From Balneolaceae bacterium (GTDB taxonomy: Bacteria > Bacteroidota > Rhodothermia > Balneolales > Balneolaceae): 49,267 nt of DNA. Positions 19,762 through 29,052 of this stretch are shown here, piece by piece. The stretch's first letter is position 1. Each line of letters starts with the position of its first letter. Both the position numbers and the translations under genes were made by a program. The stretch covers positions 1-49,267 of the forward strand of contig SKYV01000178.1 in NCBI GenBank assembly GCA_007127745.1. Direction: 5' to 3'. The notes under the pieces were generated by a model, which ran no database searches, was not told the origin of the DNA, and worked only from the letters and a program-made list of their open reading frames with translations.

Positions 19762-21763
19762 ATCCGATTTTTACATTCAGCATTCTGCCGGGCGACATAT
19801 CTGTGATGGTTTCCATATGTCGGTTGTCCAGAATATCCATCACTTCCATCGAGAGAGTCAGGTTGCTCATAAACTGCCTCGAAACGATTACATCCAACGT
19901 AATGTAGGGATCGATTTTTTCGCTGTTATCTTCGCTGATGTACTGACTGCCTTTGTGCATTGCATAAATCCCGACATTTGCCATGCGGCTGCTCCAGCTT
20001 ATTGACCCTTTAAGCTGATTGGCCGGTGCAAACGTCAGAACATTGCCTTCCAAATCCGGGCGATCCGGGAAGGATACTATTTCGGACAGATGGCGGGTAT
20101 AGCTGGCGGTAAAGGTCAGATTATCGCTAATAAAATATCTCAGGTCAATCTCGGCACCGGCAATTCTGACAGACGACACATTCTCCCGTCGGAAGACCGA
20201 ATCGTCATCTTCCATCTCTACAAAATAGAGAAAATCATTACCGCGTGAATAGAACAGGCTTGGAGAGATCATCATATTCCAGACCGGGCGTAAGTCCATA
20301 CCTATTTCATAATTATCAAGGGTTTCCGGGCCAAGTTCGGGATTGGCGATTTTATCTCTCCCCCATAAAATTCCCGTTCGTGAGAGGTCGTCCAGAATGG
20401 ATGCCCTGAAGCCCCTTGAATACGAAACATAACCACTCAGCGATCTTCGGGGAGTGAACCGAACTGCCGCTCTCGGACTGAACGTTGACCAATTGTTGGT
20501 ATCCAGTTCGCCGTTATAACCGCTCAGTCGGGGTGTGGTTGCTTCAAAAAATCCGTCATAAAACGTAACATAATCGTAACGCAGGCCAAACTGCATGTGC
20601 ATTTGGTTATCAAGCATATGAATTTCATCCTGAAAATATCCGGCAAGGAACCGCATTTTTCCACGGTTTACCACCACATCATCCGAGGTTTGGTAAAAAT
20701 CTCCCCCATCCACAGAGCCGGTTTTGGCTTCCACGCCTGCGGTGAATGAATGAGCTCCAAGATCCTGAAACAGATCGAGTGTTATCCCATAATCATCCCG
20801 GTCAGACTCTACATTAAACCGTGAGTAATCGCCGTTCCGAACCCGCTCGCTAACTCTGAAATAATCTTCCCGCTGAAAAAACATATTAAGTGAATACCGG
20901 AAATCATCCTGTTCTCCCCGGATGTTCATTCTTGCTCTGCTCTGATCAAATTTCCGATACATGCCCGGATCTCTGATTTGCTGGCCATCACTACGTTCAT
21001 TCAAAAAGAGATCGTAACCGGCGGTAACCTCAAGCAGTTCACTCATTTGGTATGTTACCCTGCTGTTAAAGCCTTTGTCGTCCACATACCTGGCCACATC
21101 AAAATCGGTTCGTAAAGATTCAGGTGTGCTGATATATCCGTCGCTGTAATTATAAAATGCACCCATTTGCAGGCTCAGGCGATCGTTGGGTCGGCTGGTT
21201 ATGTGAATATGATTTTGAAATGTATTGAACGTTCCATAAGAAATACCAGCCGATCCGGAAAATGGCTCATCGGGTGTTTGTGTAATAATGTTTATGACAC
21301 CGCCCATGGCATTGCTGCCGTAGAGCGAAGAACCCGGGCCTTTGTACACCTCTACCTGTTTGACGCTGCCGGTGTGGATGCTGTTCCAGTTCACCCCTCC
21401 GGTATCGGAATTGTTGATAGATACTCCGTCAACCATCACCAGTGTGCGGCTTTGATCTTCCCCGGAAAGCCCCCGAAGAGTCACATTCGGGCGCATGGTA
21501 AACATCCCGAAACTGCTTGATGTGTTAATCCCCGAAATCGACCGGATTTTATCCACCAGTGTAAACGCAGGCACGTTAGCCATCACATCAGAAGAAATCA
21601 CATCCACCCGGGCGGGCACCTCAGACAGTGTCCTGGGTGATTTGGTGGCCGTCACTTCTATTTCATCCAGTTCTTGGTAGAGTGTATCTGCCACCCATTG
21701 CGCTTGCATGGATGAAGCCAGGAGTAAAAAGAAGGCAGCTATCAGAGTCAAATTTTTTATCAT
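19751..21763 (-). CDS. TonB-dependent outer-membrane receptor (BtuB/siderophore type)
   Basis: Signal peptide; plug VTATKSPRTLSEVPARVDVISSDVM... VNWNSIHTGSVKQVEVYKGPGSSLYGSNAMGGVINIITQTP; barrel. Confidence 0.93.
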   Translation of the reverse strand: MIKNLTLIAAFFLLLASSMQAQWVADTLYQELDEIEVTATKSPRTLSEVPARVDVISSDVMANVPAFTLVDKIRSISGINTSSSFGMFTMRPNVTLRGLSGEDQSRTLVMVDGVSINNSDTGGVNWNSIHTGSVKQVEVYKGPGSSLYGSNAMGGVINIITQTPDEPFSGSAGISYGTFNTFQNHIHITSRPNDRLSLQMGAFYNYSDGYISTPESLRTDFDVARYVDDKGFNSRVTYQMSELLEVTAGYDLFLNERSDGQQIRDPGMYRKFDQSRARMNIRGEQDDFRYSLNMFFQREDYFRVSERVRNGDYSRFNVESDRDDYGITLDLFQDLGAHSFTAGVEAKTGSVDGGDFYQTSDDVVVNRGKMRFLAGYFQDEIHMLDNQMHMQFGLRYDYVTFYDGFFEATTPRLSGYNGELDTNNWSTFSPRAAVRFTPRRSLSGYVSYSRGFRASILDDLSRTGILWGRDKIANPELGPETLDNYEIGMDLRPVWNMMISPSLFYSRGNDFLYFVEMEDDDSVFRRENVSSVRIAGAEIDLRYFISDNLTFTASYTRHLSEIVSFPDRPDLEGNVLTFAPANQLKGSISWSSRMANVGIYAMHKGSQYISEDNSEKIDPYITLDVIVSRQFMSNLTLSMEVMDILDNRHMETITDMSPGRMLNVKIGYDW

Positions 21764-22181
21764 AACATCTGGTTATTTCGGAGTCAAAACGCATAAAAAC
21801 CCACGTTGTATCGGCTGGTAACTCATTTTTAATTTTTACGCTGGTAATATCTTTTAACCGGCAGTAATTCTGGCTGCTTCAATTTCTCTCCAGTTCATAA
21901 TACATCTGAAATATATCAACTTACGTCTTTATAATCTCATTTTGAGATACGCTGAATGCTGACTCTGTTGTAAGGAAATCCCTGATATTGATCTCAAACT
22001 GTCTGGTTCTCACACTCTCTCTTTTCCGAAATGTTGATATTCGAACAAGTTTTATTCCCGAATTCACAACATATTTACAGCACTTTCTGATTTTTCATGC
22101 TTATAAAAGTCTCGGACAAAAATAAATAGCAAATAAAGAGAGGCTGGGAGTAACCTGTAACTTCAAAAAATAAAAACGGCC

Positions 22182-24104
22182 ATGAAAACACTTGTTCAAT
22201 TTCTTGAGGGATATGCGGAAAAGTACAGCAACAATCCTTACATCTGGGAAAAAAAGAAGGGAAAGTATCAACCAACCACCTATAAACAGACTCTGAGTTC
22301 AGTCCGGCAGTTTGCCGCAGGACTTATGTCGCTCGGGGTTGAAAAGGGTGACCGAATTGCCCTGTTATCAGAGGGGCGAACCGAATGGATGGTTTCCGAG
22401 CTTGGGATTGTTTATGCAGGGGCCATAAATGTACCGCTTTCGGTGAAACTGACACCTCAGGAGCTTCGGTTCCGATTACAACACTCCGACAGCGGAATGT
22501 TGATTGTATCGCGCCATCACCGGGATAAAGTGATGGAAATCCGTAAGGATCTGCCAGACCTGAAACAGATTATTCTGCTGGATGAGCCTGAATCGTATCT
22601 TCAGGACGAAATCGGTTTCAAAAAAGTGATGCAGCTCGGTAAAACTCATGTCGACCATCACGAAGATTCGCTGGATGAACGAAAAAACAGTGTTCAAGCC
22701 AGTGATATTGCAAACATCTCTTACACATCCGGAACCACGGCTGATCCGAAAGGAATTATGCTCACGCATCGAAATTACACGGCCAATGTGGAGCAGGCTT
22801 TAACGCTGATGAACATTCCGGAACACTTTAGAACCCTGCTGATTCTTCCACTCGATCATTCGTTCGCCCACACTGCCGCCATGTACAGTTTCATGGCAAA
22901 CGGGGCGAGTATTGCCATGATTGAAATCGGCGAAACCCAACTTGAAACTCTCCGGAACATTCCAAAAAATATCAAAGAAATACAGCCCTCTTTGCTGCTG
23001 AGTGTGCCTGCACTGGCCAAAAATTTTCGAAAAAATATTGAGTCGGGCATCAGAGAAAAGGGACCGAAAGCAGAAAAAATATTTAACTACGCCTTGAAAG
23101 TCGCCTACAAATATAACCGTGAAGGATTTAACAAAAACAAACTGGATCTGCTGAGTCGTGCACAGTTAAAGCTTTTTGATAAAATTCTGTTCAGTAAAAT
23201 CCGTGAAAATTTCGGAGGCAAACTGGAATTTTTTATTGGCGGCGGAGCCCTCCTCGATATTGAACTTCAGCGATTTTTTTATGCCATTGGCATCCCGATG
23301 TTTCAGGGGTACGGCCTTTCTGAAGCCACCCCCATTATTTCATCCAATGTCCCGGATCATCATAAACTGGGATCGTCAGGCAAACTGGTAAAAATGATGG
23401 ATCTGAAAATTATTGATGAAGACGGAAACGAACTTCCGCCCGGCAAAAAGGGAGAAATTATCATCAAAGGTGAGAACGTGATGAAAGGATACTGGAAAAA
23501 TGAAGAGGCAACCCGCAAAACGGTTGTGTATGGGTGGCTGCACACCGGTGATCTCGGGTATCTGGATGAAGACAGGTACCTCTATGTTCTGGGACGGTTT
23601 AAAAGTTTGTTGATTTCCAACGACGGTGAAAAATACAGCCCCGAATCGATTGAAGAATCCCTGGCCGATCAGTCTTCCGTCATTGAACAGGCCATGCTGC
23701 ACAACAATCAGGACCCCTACACCACCGGGTTGATTTTTCCCAGCCGGCAGGGACTGGTACTCCGTTTAAAACGCAAAGGTATAGAGCCATCGGATGATCT
23801 TGCTGTTGATGAATCCCTGAATATTATCCAGGATGAAATAGATGCATATCGTAAAGGCGGAAAGTATGCCGGACAGTTCCCCGAACGCTGGCTACCAACA
23901 GCCGTTGGGGTACTTTCTGAAGGATTCAACGAACAAAACGGCTTGATGAACAGCACGATGAAAATTGTGAGGAGCAAAATCAACGAATATCACAAAGAAC
24001 TGATGGACTATCTGTATGAGAAGGAGGCAAAATCTATCAATCATCAAAAAAACCGTGAGTCATTAAAAAAACTACTGCACGAAAATAATGGACGCAGCAA
24101 TTAA
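22182..24104 (+). CDS. Long-chain fatty-acid-CoA ligase / AMP-binding protein
   Basis: ISYTSGTTADPKGIMLTHRNY, GYGLSEATPIIS, YGWLHTGDLGYLDEDRYLYVLGRFKSLLISNDGEKYSPE. Confidence 0.93.
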   Translation: MKTLVQFLEGYAEKYSNNPYIWEKKKGKYQPTTYKQTLSSVRQFAAGLMSLGVEKGDRIALLSEGRTEWMVSELGIVYAGAINVPLSVKLTPQELRFRLQHSDSGMLIVSRHHRDKVMEIRKDLPDLKQIILLDEPESYLQDEIGFKKVMQLGKTHVDHHEDSLDERKNSVQASDIANISYTSGTTADPKGIMLTHRNYTANVEQALTLMNIPEHFRTLLILPLDHSFAHTAAMYSFMANGASIAMIEIGETQLETLRNIPKNIKEIQPSLLLSVPALAKNFRKNIESGIREKGPKAEKIFNYALKVAYKYNREGFNKNKLDLLSRAQLKLFDKILFSKIRENFGGKLEFFIGGGALLDIELQRFFYAIGIPMFQGYGLSEATPIISSNVPDHHKLGSSGKLVKMMDLKIIDEDGNELPPGKKGEIIIKGENVMKGYWKNEEATRKTVVYGWLHTGDLGYLDEDRYLYVLGRFKSLLISNDGEKYSPESIEESLADQSSVIEQAMLHNNQDPYTTGLIFPSRQGLVLRLKRKGIEPSDDLAVDESLNIIQDEIDAYRKGGKYAGQFPERWLPTAVGVLSEGFNEQNGLMNSTMKIVRSKINEYHKELMDYLYEKEAKSINHQKNRESLKKLLHENNGRSN

Positions 24105-24281
24105 AAACCGGTGTAAGTTTTTACTGAATGAACCGGATTTTCTATTTTTTTGAAAATGTTTTAACCCTTTTGTTACAGTTTTGTGCTGTTTTTTCTAAAG
24201 CAGACCAATAAGTTTTAATTGGACAACAGCAGAGTAACCTTGTTACCTGTTACTCTTCCTTAAGCATTCCCAACAAACAGG

Positions 24282-24312
24282 GAAGCCGGGTGTAGAAGCC
24301 CGGCTTCTTTCT
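24282..24312 (+). terminator. Rho-independent terminator downstream of acyl-CoA ligase
   Basis: GAAGCCGGG-tgtagaag-CCCGGCTTC followed by TTTCTTTT; perfect 9-bp GC-rich stem. Confidence 0.8.
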
Positions 24313-24313
24313 T

Positions 24314-25084
24314 TTAAAAATTGATCAAAATTCCATTTTTCAATTCGTATGTAAGCTTTGGAACATCAATAATCGGCTCGGCATCGTGCTGCATGGTAAA
24401 ACTTACGGAGAGGCTCAGATACCGGCTCATTCTCACATTCAGCTGACTTTCCATAATTGCCCTGGGCCTGAAAAATTTGCCGGGGCGCGCCTGGTAATAT
24501 CCCGTCAACAGAAGAGATGTTTGCGGGTTGATTCGCCCGATCACAGAAATGTTACTGGTAGATTTCAGATAGTCGTTTTCCACGGCCTCTTCACCCGAAA
24601 GCTTCCACTCCTCAAATTCGTACATCAATCCCGTTGCAATGTGCCCGGTCAGGTTTTCACCCGATAAAAAATTATACCGGACACCCCCTCCGGCCAATGC
24701 ACGATTACTCAGCCCCATGTTGTTGTTGTATTGATACTGCAAAAACAGTTCCGGTGAAAGGTTATTTTTTCTGAACAATTTAGACCGAAGATGAAAATAG
24801 CCACTGCTGATCAGAGAAGAGCCATCTACATCTACAAGTTCCAGGCTGCTGAGAAAAAGATAGCTGTGTTTTTGTGAGTAATACGATGTGTTTGTGCTGT
24901 TGGCAAGTTTCAGCACCCGATCTTTGTAACTGCTCAGGGAAAAATCAAATCCCATATCGCCGTGCCAGCCTGTGGTATCGGCTTCTCCCCGCACTCTTTC
25001 TACATTCAAAAGCTGGGCTTTTGCTGAATCGGCAAAGAATAAAAACAGGCAAAACAGAAAAACTGGTTTTGAAAAATTACGCAT
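24314..25084 (-). CDS. Exported DUF481-like outer-membrane beta-barrel protein
   Basis: Signal peptide MRNFSKPVFLFCLFLFFADSAKA; repeated amphipathic strands (LFLSSLELVDVDG, LFLQYQYNNNMGLSNRALAGGGVRYNF). Confidence 0.6.
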   Translation of the reverse strand: MRNFSKPVFLFCLFLFFADSAKAQLLNVERVRGEADTTGWHGDMGFDFSLSSYKDRVLKLANSTNTSYYSQKHSYLFLSSLELVDVDGSSLISSGYFHLRSKLFRKNNLSPELFLQYQYNNNMGLSNRALAGGGVRYNFLSGENLTGHIATGLMYEFEEWKLSGEEAVENDYLKSTSNISVIGRINPQTSLLLTGYYQARPGKFFRPRAIMESQLNVRMSRYLSLSVSFTMQHDAEPIIDVPKLTYELKNGILINF

Positions 25085-25227
25085 AGATTATGAGGCTGAA
25101 TTCCGGGTACACCCCGTTAGAAGAAAAATGCAATAACGGGGTAAAAATAAGCCGTAAAGATAAACTCAAAATTGTCATTGACCAATGATAATTTGTGCTT
25201 GTCATCGTAGGGCTTGGCCATATCGAG

Positions 25228-25251
25228 TGGCACAAGCGGACGCTTGCGCCA
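25228..25251. repeat. REP-like palindrome (family A, copy 1)
   Basis: TGGCACAAGCG-GA-CGCTTGCGCCA. Confidence 0.7.
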
Positions 25252-25274
25252 GTATCGGTATCAGAGATAAAAAA

Positions 25275-26591
25275 TCAGTCTAATGGGTCAAGAATTTTGG
25301 TCTCTCTGATGAAGATAAAAGCATCGTACCGATCGGGAAGAACCGTTGGCACATAGTTGTTCTGCTCATCGGCCGGATTGTATGTTACACCAATTGCCCG
25401 GTGTGGAATTTGCCGGTCGAGAGTGAATGACAAACCCTCATCTCTGAAGTCAAGATAGAATTTCTCAAGGCCGGTCTGCATCAGAAGATGCTCCCAGCTA
25501 CCCTGCATGGCTTCCGGGGTGTTCATAACAGTCATGTCTCCTTCCCATTCATACGCGGCCAGCACTTCGCCGGTAAAGGTGCCAAACCCGATGGCAAAGG
25601 TATTTTCCTGGCCAAGCTCCTGTCTGCTCAACTGACCAATATTGTGAATGCCGAAATTGGCCATGTCGGTAGCCCGAGCATCCCCGATATGCGTGTTGTG
25701 AGCCCAGATCACACCCCGGCTCCCCGCTCCGTAGTAATCGAGCAGGCGCTCGGCGGTGAGATAAAAATGAGACGCTCTTGCATTCCAGGATGTGGCATCC
25801 TGCTGAAGATTCCCGCGAAAATGCAGCTCAGCATTGATGGCCACTTTAGCACCGTGTTCTGCTCTGAAAAATCCCCATCGGGTGGCATCTTCGTGACTTT
25901 CGAGGCTTTGGACAATATCGAGCACTTCGTTCAGATCTTCAGAACAATCCTGTCCGGTTTGAGCCACCATCCGCACATATCCTCCGGGATCGGGGAAACG
26001 GGTGAGGCACGAATAGGCGTTGGAGGCTGTTCGCCCCTGCCTGCTGTCAATTTCCGAAATCCACTCAACAACATCTTCCATCACCTTGTAGTTGTCATAA
26101 ACATCAATTCCGTAGATGCCCACACGGTCTTCCGGCTCACGGTCACGGTTATATTCATGCAGCCAGCCAACCAGCGCTTTCGTCTCCTGGTTTCTCCACA
26201 TCCACAACGGCCAGCGTTCGATGGCACCCATCGCTTCTTCCAGGGTTTCTGCTGCGCCCGGCTTGTGTTTCACAAATTCGTTGATTCTCGAAAACGAAGA
26301 CCAGTCAGCCTCAACAGCGATGAAATTAAATTCATTTTCGGTGATCAGGTGCTTGCTTAAAAAAGATCGTTTGGTGTAAAACTCAGACGTTCCGTGAGAA
26401 GCCTCCCCCATCAGCACAAGCCGTTCGCCCGTAATCAGTCCGGCCAGTGATGCGAGATCAGAGCGCTCATCAAAAGCCACGGCTTTTTCGGATATCAGCT
26501 CTTCAACATCCTGCGCCGGTAAAACGGCAGTATTCAATAAAATAGAAACGATCAGAAAAATTAAGACGGAAAAAAAATTGCCTGTTTTCAT
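25275..26591 (-). CDS. Erythromycin esterase-like (EreA/ChaN-like superfamily) exported protein
   Basis: LVLMGEASHGTSEFYTKRSFLSKHLI, VEADWSSFSRINEFV, GVIWAHNTHIGDARATDM; signal peptide. Confidence 0.85.
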   Translation of the reverse strand: MKTGNFFSVLIFLIVSILLNTAVLPAQDVEELISEKAVAFDERSDLASLAGLITGERLVLMGEASHGTSEFYTKRSFLSKHLITENEFNFIAVEADWSSFSRINEFVKHKPGAAETLEEAMGAIERWPLWMWRNQETKALVGWLHEYNRDREPEDRVGIYGIDVYDNYKVMEDVVEWISEIDSRQGRTASNAYSCLTRFPDPGGYVRMVAQTGQDCSEDLNEVLDIVQSLESHEDATRWGFFRAEHGAKVAINAELHFRGNLQQDATSWNARASHFYLTAERLLDYYGAGSRGVIWAHNTHIGDARATDMANFGIHNIGQLSRQELGQENTFAIGFGTFTGEVLAAYEWEGDMTVMNTPEAMQGSWEHLLMQTGLEKFYLDFRDEGLSFTLDRQIPHRAIGVTYNPADEQNNYVPTVLPDRYDAFIFIRETKILDPLD

Positions 26592-26920
26592 ACGGTTTTT
26601 CTTTTCAAGATATGAATGAAAGTTGTGTCTTGAAATTTTTCTCCGAAATTCTCCGCAGAGTTATGAACGGAGGGCTCTTCATATTATCGGAAGCAATTGA
26701 AGGTAAGATTGCACACCAAAGTTATTTGAATTATTATGGGGCAATAACCTGCTGTAAATGGCGAAGAATAACGGTTGATACTGAGGATTGGAGCTAACAC
26801 AAAGCTGATAACCAAATTTTTGGTACAGCCTCGGCTTGGTAGAAATACCACCAAGGTGCTAAACCTTTTTTGAATGATTATCTTATTTATAACTAAAATC
26901 ATTTTTTATAACCGAACAGC

Positions 26921-27352
26921 ATGAGCGAACAAGATATACGGTGGAAACAGCGTGCTCAAAATTTTGAGCTGGCATTTCTCCGGCTGAAAGAAGCGATGGA
27001 GATGGAAGAGTTGAATGAACTGGAAAGAAACGGACTGATACAGCGTTTTGAATTTACAATCGAGCTGGCATGGAAAGTGCTGAAAGACTATTTGGAGCAT
27101 AAAGGATTCGAATTTAACCCTTCACCAAAAGACACCATTCGCCTGGCTCAGCAAAGTAAATTTATTAATTATGCCCAGGAACTGTTGGATGGGCTTCAGA
27201 TCAGAAATGAACTTTCACATGATTACAGCGGTGAAAAGTTTGAAACCCGCGAACAGCAGCTTCGGGAAGAAACCTGGCCAGCACTTCAAAAACTATACCG
27301 ATTTTTCGTAAGTGAAGGCGGCACCAATCAAACGGATTTGTTTCATGATTGA
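26921..27352 (+). CDS. HEPN-fold protein, HI0074/HepT-like (toxin or nucleotidyltransferase substrate-binding subunit)
   Basis: QIRNELSHDYSG matches Rx4HxY; directly upstream of an MNT-type nucleotidyltransferase with an 8-nt overlap. Confidence 0.88.
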   Translation: MSEQDIRWKQRAQNFELAFLRLKEAMEMEELNELERNGLIQRFEFTIELAWKVLKDYLEHKGFEFNPSPKDTIRLAQQSKFINYAQELLDGLQIRNELSHDYSGEKFETREQQLREETWPALQKLYRFFVSEGGTNQTDLFHD

Positions 27353-27677
27353 AAAAACAAAAAACCGGTTCGGGCTTACCGAAAGAGACATGGAGACGTT
27401 CTGGACAGTTTTTAAAAAATTTCCGGAGGTGAAATGCGTGCATGTTTTCGGCAGCAGGGCAAAGGGAAATTACCATACTGGCAGCGATGTGGACCTGGCT
27501 GTGATGAATAAAGGTGTGTCGGCAGACCGTCTTTCAAAAATAAAAGATGAATTCGAGGAAAGCAGTTTGCCCTATATTGTAGATTTGGTGGATTATAACC
27601 GTATAGATAAACAGGAATTTATTGATCACATAAACCGCGTAGGCGTACCTTTTTATACGCGGGATGAAAAAAATTGA
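27345..27677 (+). CDS. Minimal nucleotidyltransferase (MNT/MntA-like antitoxin)
   Basis: VFGSRAKGNYHTGSDVDLAV fits GS-x10-DxD; ATG at 27345. Confidence 0.88.
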   Translation: MIEKTKNRFGLTERDMETFWTVFKKFPEVKCVHVFGSRAKGNYHTGSDVDLAVMNKGVSADRLSKIKDEFEESSLPYIVDLVDYNRIDKQEFIDHINRVGVPFYTRDEKN

Positions 27678-27937
27678 GGTGTCATAACATGGCAGACGAA
27701 TATGTTGTCAACGGCTACTCTCGTGTTAACAATAAAAAGACTGGCATATGATCTTTGCACCGATTAATTCATTTACCGGTGATGTTGAATGTACTGTTTG
27801 GGAGTATAGCGGCTTAAAAAGCAGCCTGATATACCTTTGGAAGTGGTTTGGAGTAATATGACTTTGTTTTAACCTAAATTGTTTGGTTAATTAAATACAT
27901 GTTATACAGCTTAATAGAGAACAAAATCTAAACATAA

Positions 27938-28261
27938 GTGTTGAAAAAATTCCACTCTCACTTAGTTCTTTATCACAGGGATTCAGAACTTATTAAATCC
28001 CTCAATTTTGGTGACTTTAACATAGATTTAGAGTTAGAGCCTGAACCAACCAGAACTTATTGGAGGTCTAAAGATGGTGTTGAATCACATTACTCTGAAA
28101 GCCAGTTAGATGCCCCAAATAAAAAATCAATTCCATCAGACCAATTAATAATAGTAGCTGAAAATGAAGGTATTGCTGAGGATGCTTTATCAACTATCAA
28201 AGGAGGTATATTATTAGCTTATCCAGATCTAACTGATAGATATGCAGCAAGATGTAATTAA
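27938..28261 (+). CDS. Hypothetical protein, first gene of an overlapping two-gene unit (GTG start)
   Basis: 107-aa ORF overlapping the next ORF by 20 nt in another frame; AT-rich; no family recognised. Confidence 0.55.
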   Translation: MLKKFHSHLVLYHRDSELIKSLNFGDFNIDLELEPEPTRTYWRSKDGVESHYSESQLDAPNKKSIPSDQLIIVAENEGIAEDALSTIKGGILLAYPDLTDRYAARCN

Positions 28262-28979
28262 TGTAGATGAATTCGATTCAAAAATCTATACAGATCAGGC
28301 ATTCCATAGTTCTTTTAAACGATTTAATCATGTGGGATATGGGTGTTATGTACTAAATAAGTCGTATGGGGATGACAGCATTCAATATGCAATTGAAAAA
28401 TACAAACTAAGTTTAGAAATAAATTCAATGACGCCTCATTCAGCCAATCCCAAATATGGTCAAATGTTTGATCATTATAATGTTGATAAAAGATATCATA
28501 CGAGTGGTGCCTTTGCTATAATTGCAGCTTTTTCGGCAGTTGAAGAATTAGGTTTAGAAATTAGATCAAGCCCAAAGAAACACAGATTTATAGATAATGA
28601 AAAAGGGGTTTGGAATCCCACAGTCCTCAATGACCTCAAAGAGAGGTTAGAGAAAATTGGAATAACACAGGAAAATACGTTTGACTGGATATTTAGAGGG
28701 GAAAAGACTGAAGTAGAAAAGGATCTTAAACCCTACTTTGGTCATGATTCACAATGGACTAAAATAAATGAAGAGGTACGAGATAAGACTCTAACTTTTC
28801 CAGAAGCAATTCACAACTTAAGCTATTTAAGAAATTTCATAGCTTCTCATAAGTTTAAAGAACTCACTCAGTTTATAAGTCCATATGATATTTTTAATGC
28901 ACAAAGTTTAGCTAGAAATCTAATTCTAAGAACTCTTGGTATTTGGCAAGTTGACATTTATAAAAAAGACCGTATCTAA
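28242..28979 (+). CDS. Hypothetical protein with HEPN-like C-terminal motif
   Basis: 245-aa ORF; C-terminal NLSYLRNFIASHKF (R-x5-H) followed by a helical AQSLARNLILRTLGIW. Confidence 0.65.
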   Translation: MQQDVINVDEFDSKIYTDQAFHSSFKRFNHVGYGCYVLNKSYGDDSIQYAIEKYKLSLEINSMTPHSANPKYGQMFDHYNVDKRYHTSGAFAIIAAFSAVEELGLEIRSSPKKHRFIDNEKGVWNPTVLNDLKERLEKIGITQENTFDWIFRGEKTEVEKDLKPYFGHDSQWTKINEEVRDKTLTFPEAIHNLSYLRNFIASHKFKELTQFISPYDIFNAQSLARNLILRTLGIWQVDIYKKDRI

Positions 28980-29052
28980 TCTGTATAACAGACCGTAAGC
29001 CCTCACTAAACAATTTCGTTGCATGGATACCGTCAAACTGTTAAATAGCAGA

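Noticed and set aside
21764-22181. Possible cobalamin riboswitch upstream of the TonB-receptor operon
   Set aside because: No GCCACTG-like B12-box or other convincing riboswitch core found on the minus strand; substrate therefore left open.
25488-26360. 290-aa plus-strand ORF
   Set aside because: Fully antisense to the well-supported erythromycin-esterase-like gene; sequence has no recognisable domain. Treated as a shadow ORF.
26837-26850. Small palindrome TGGTA-gaaa-TACCA upstream of the HEPN/MNT genes
   Set aside because: Could be an autoregulatory operator, but it is too short and AT-rich to claim without conservation.
27680-27937. Possible degraded ORF (MADEYVVNGYSRVNNKKTGI*) after the MNT gene
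   Set aside because: Too short and no recognisable homology when read across frames; cannot be supported as a relic.
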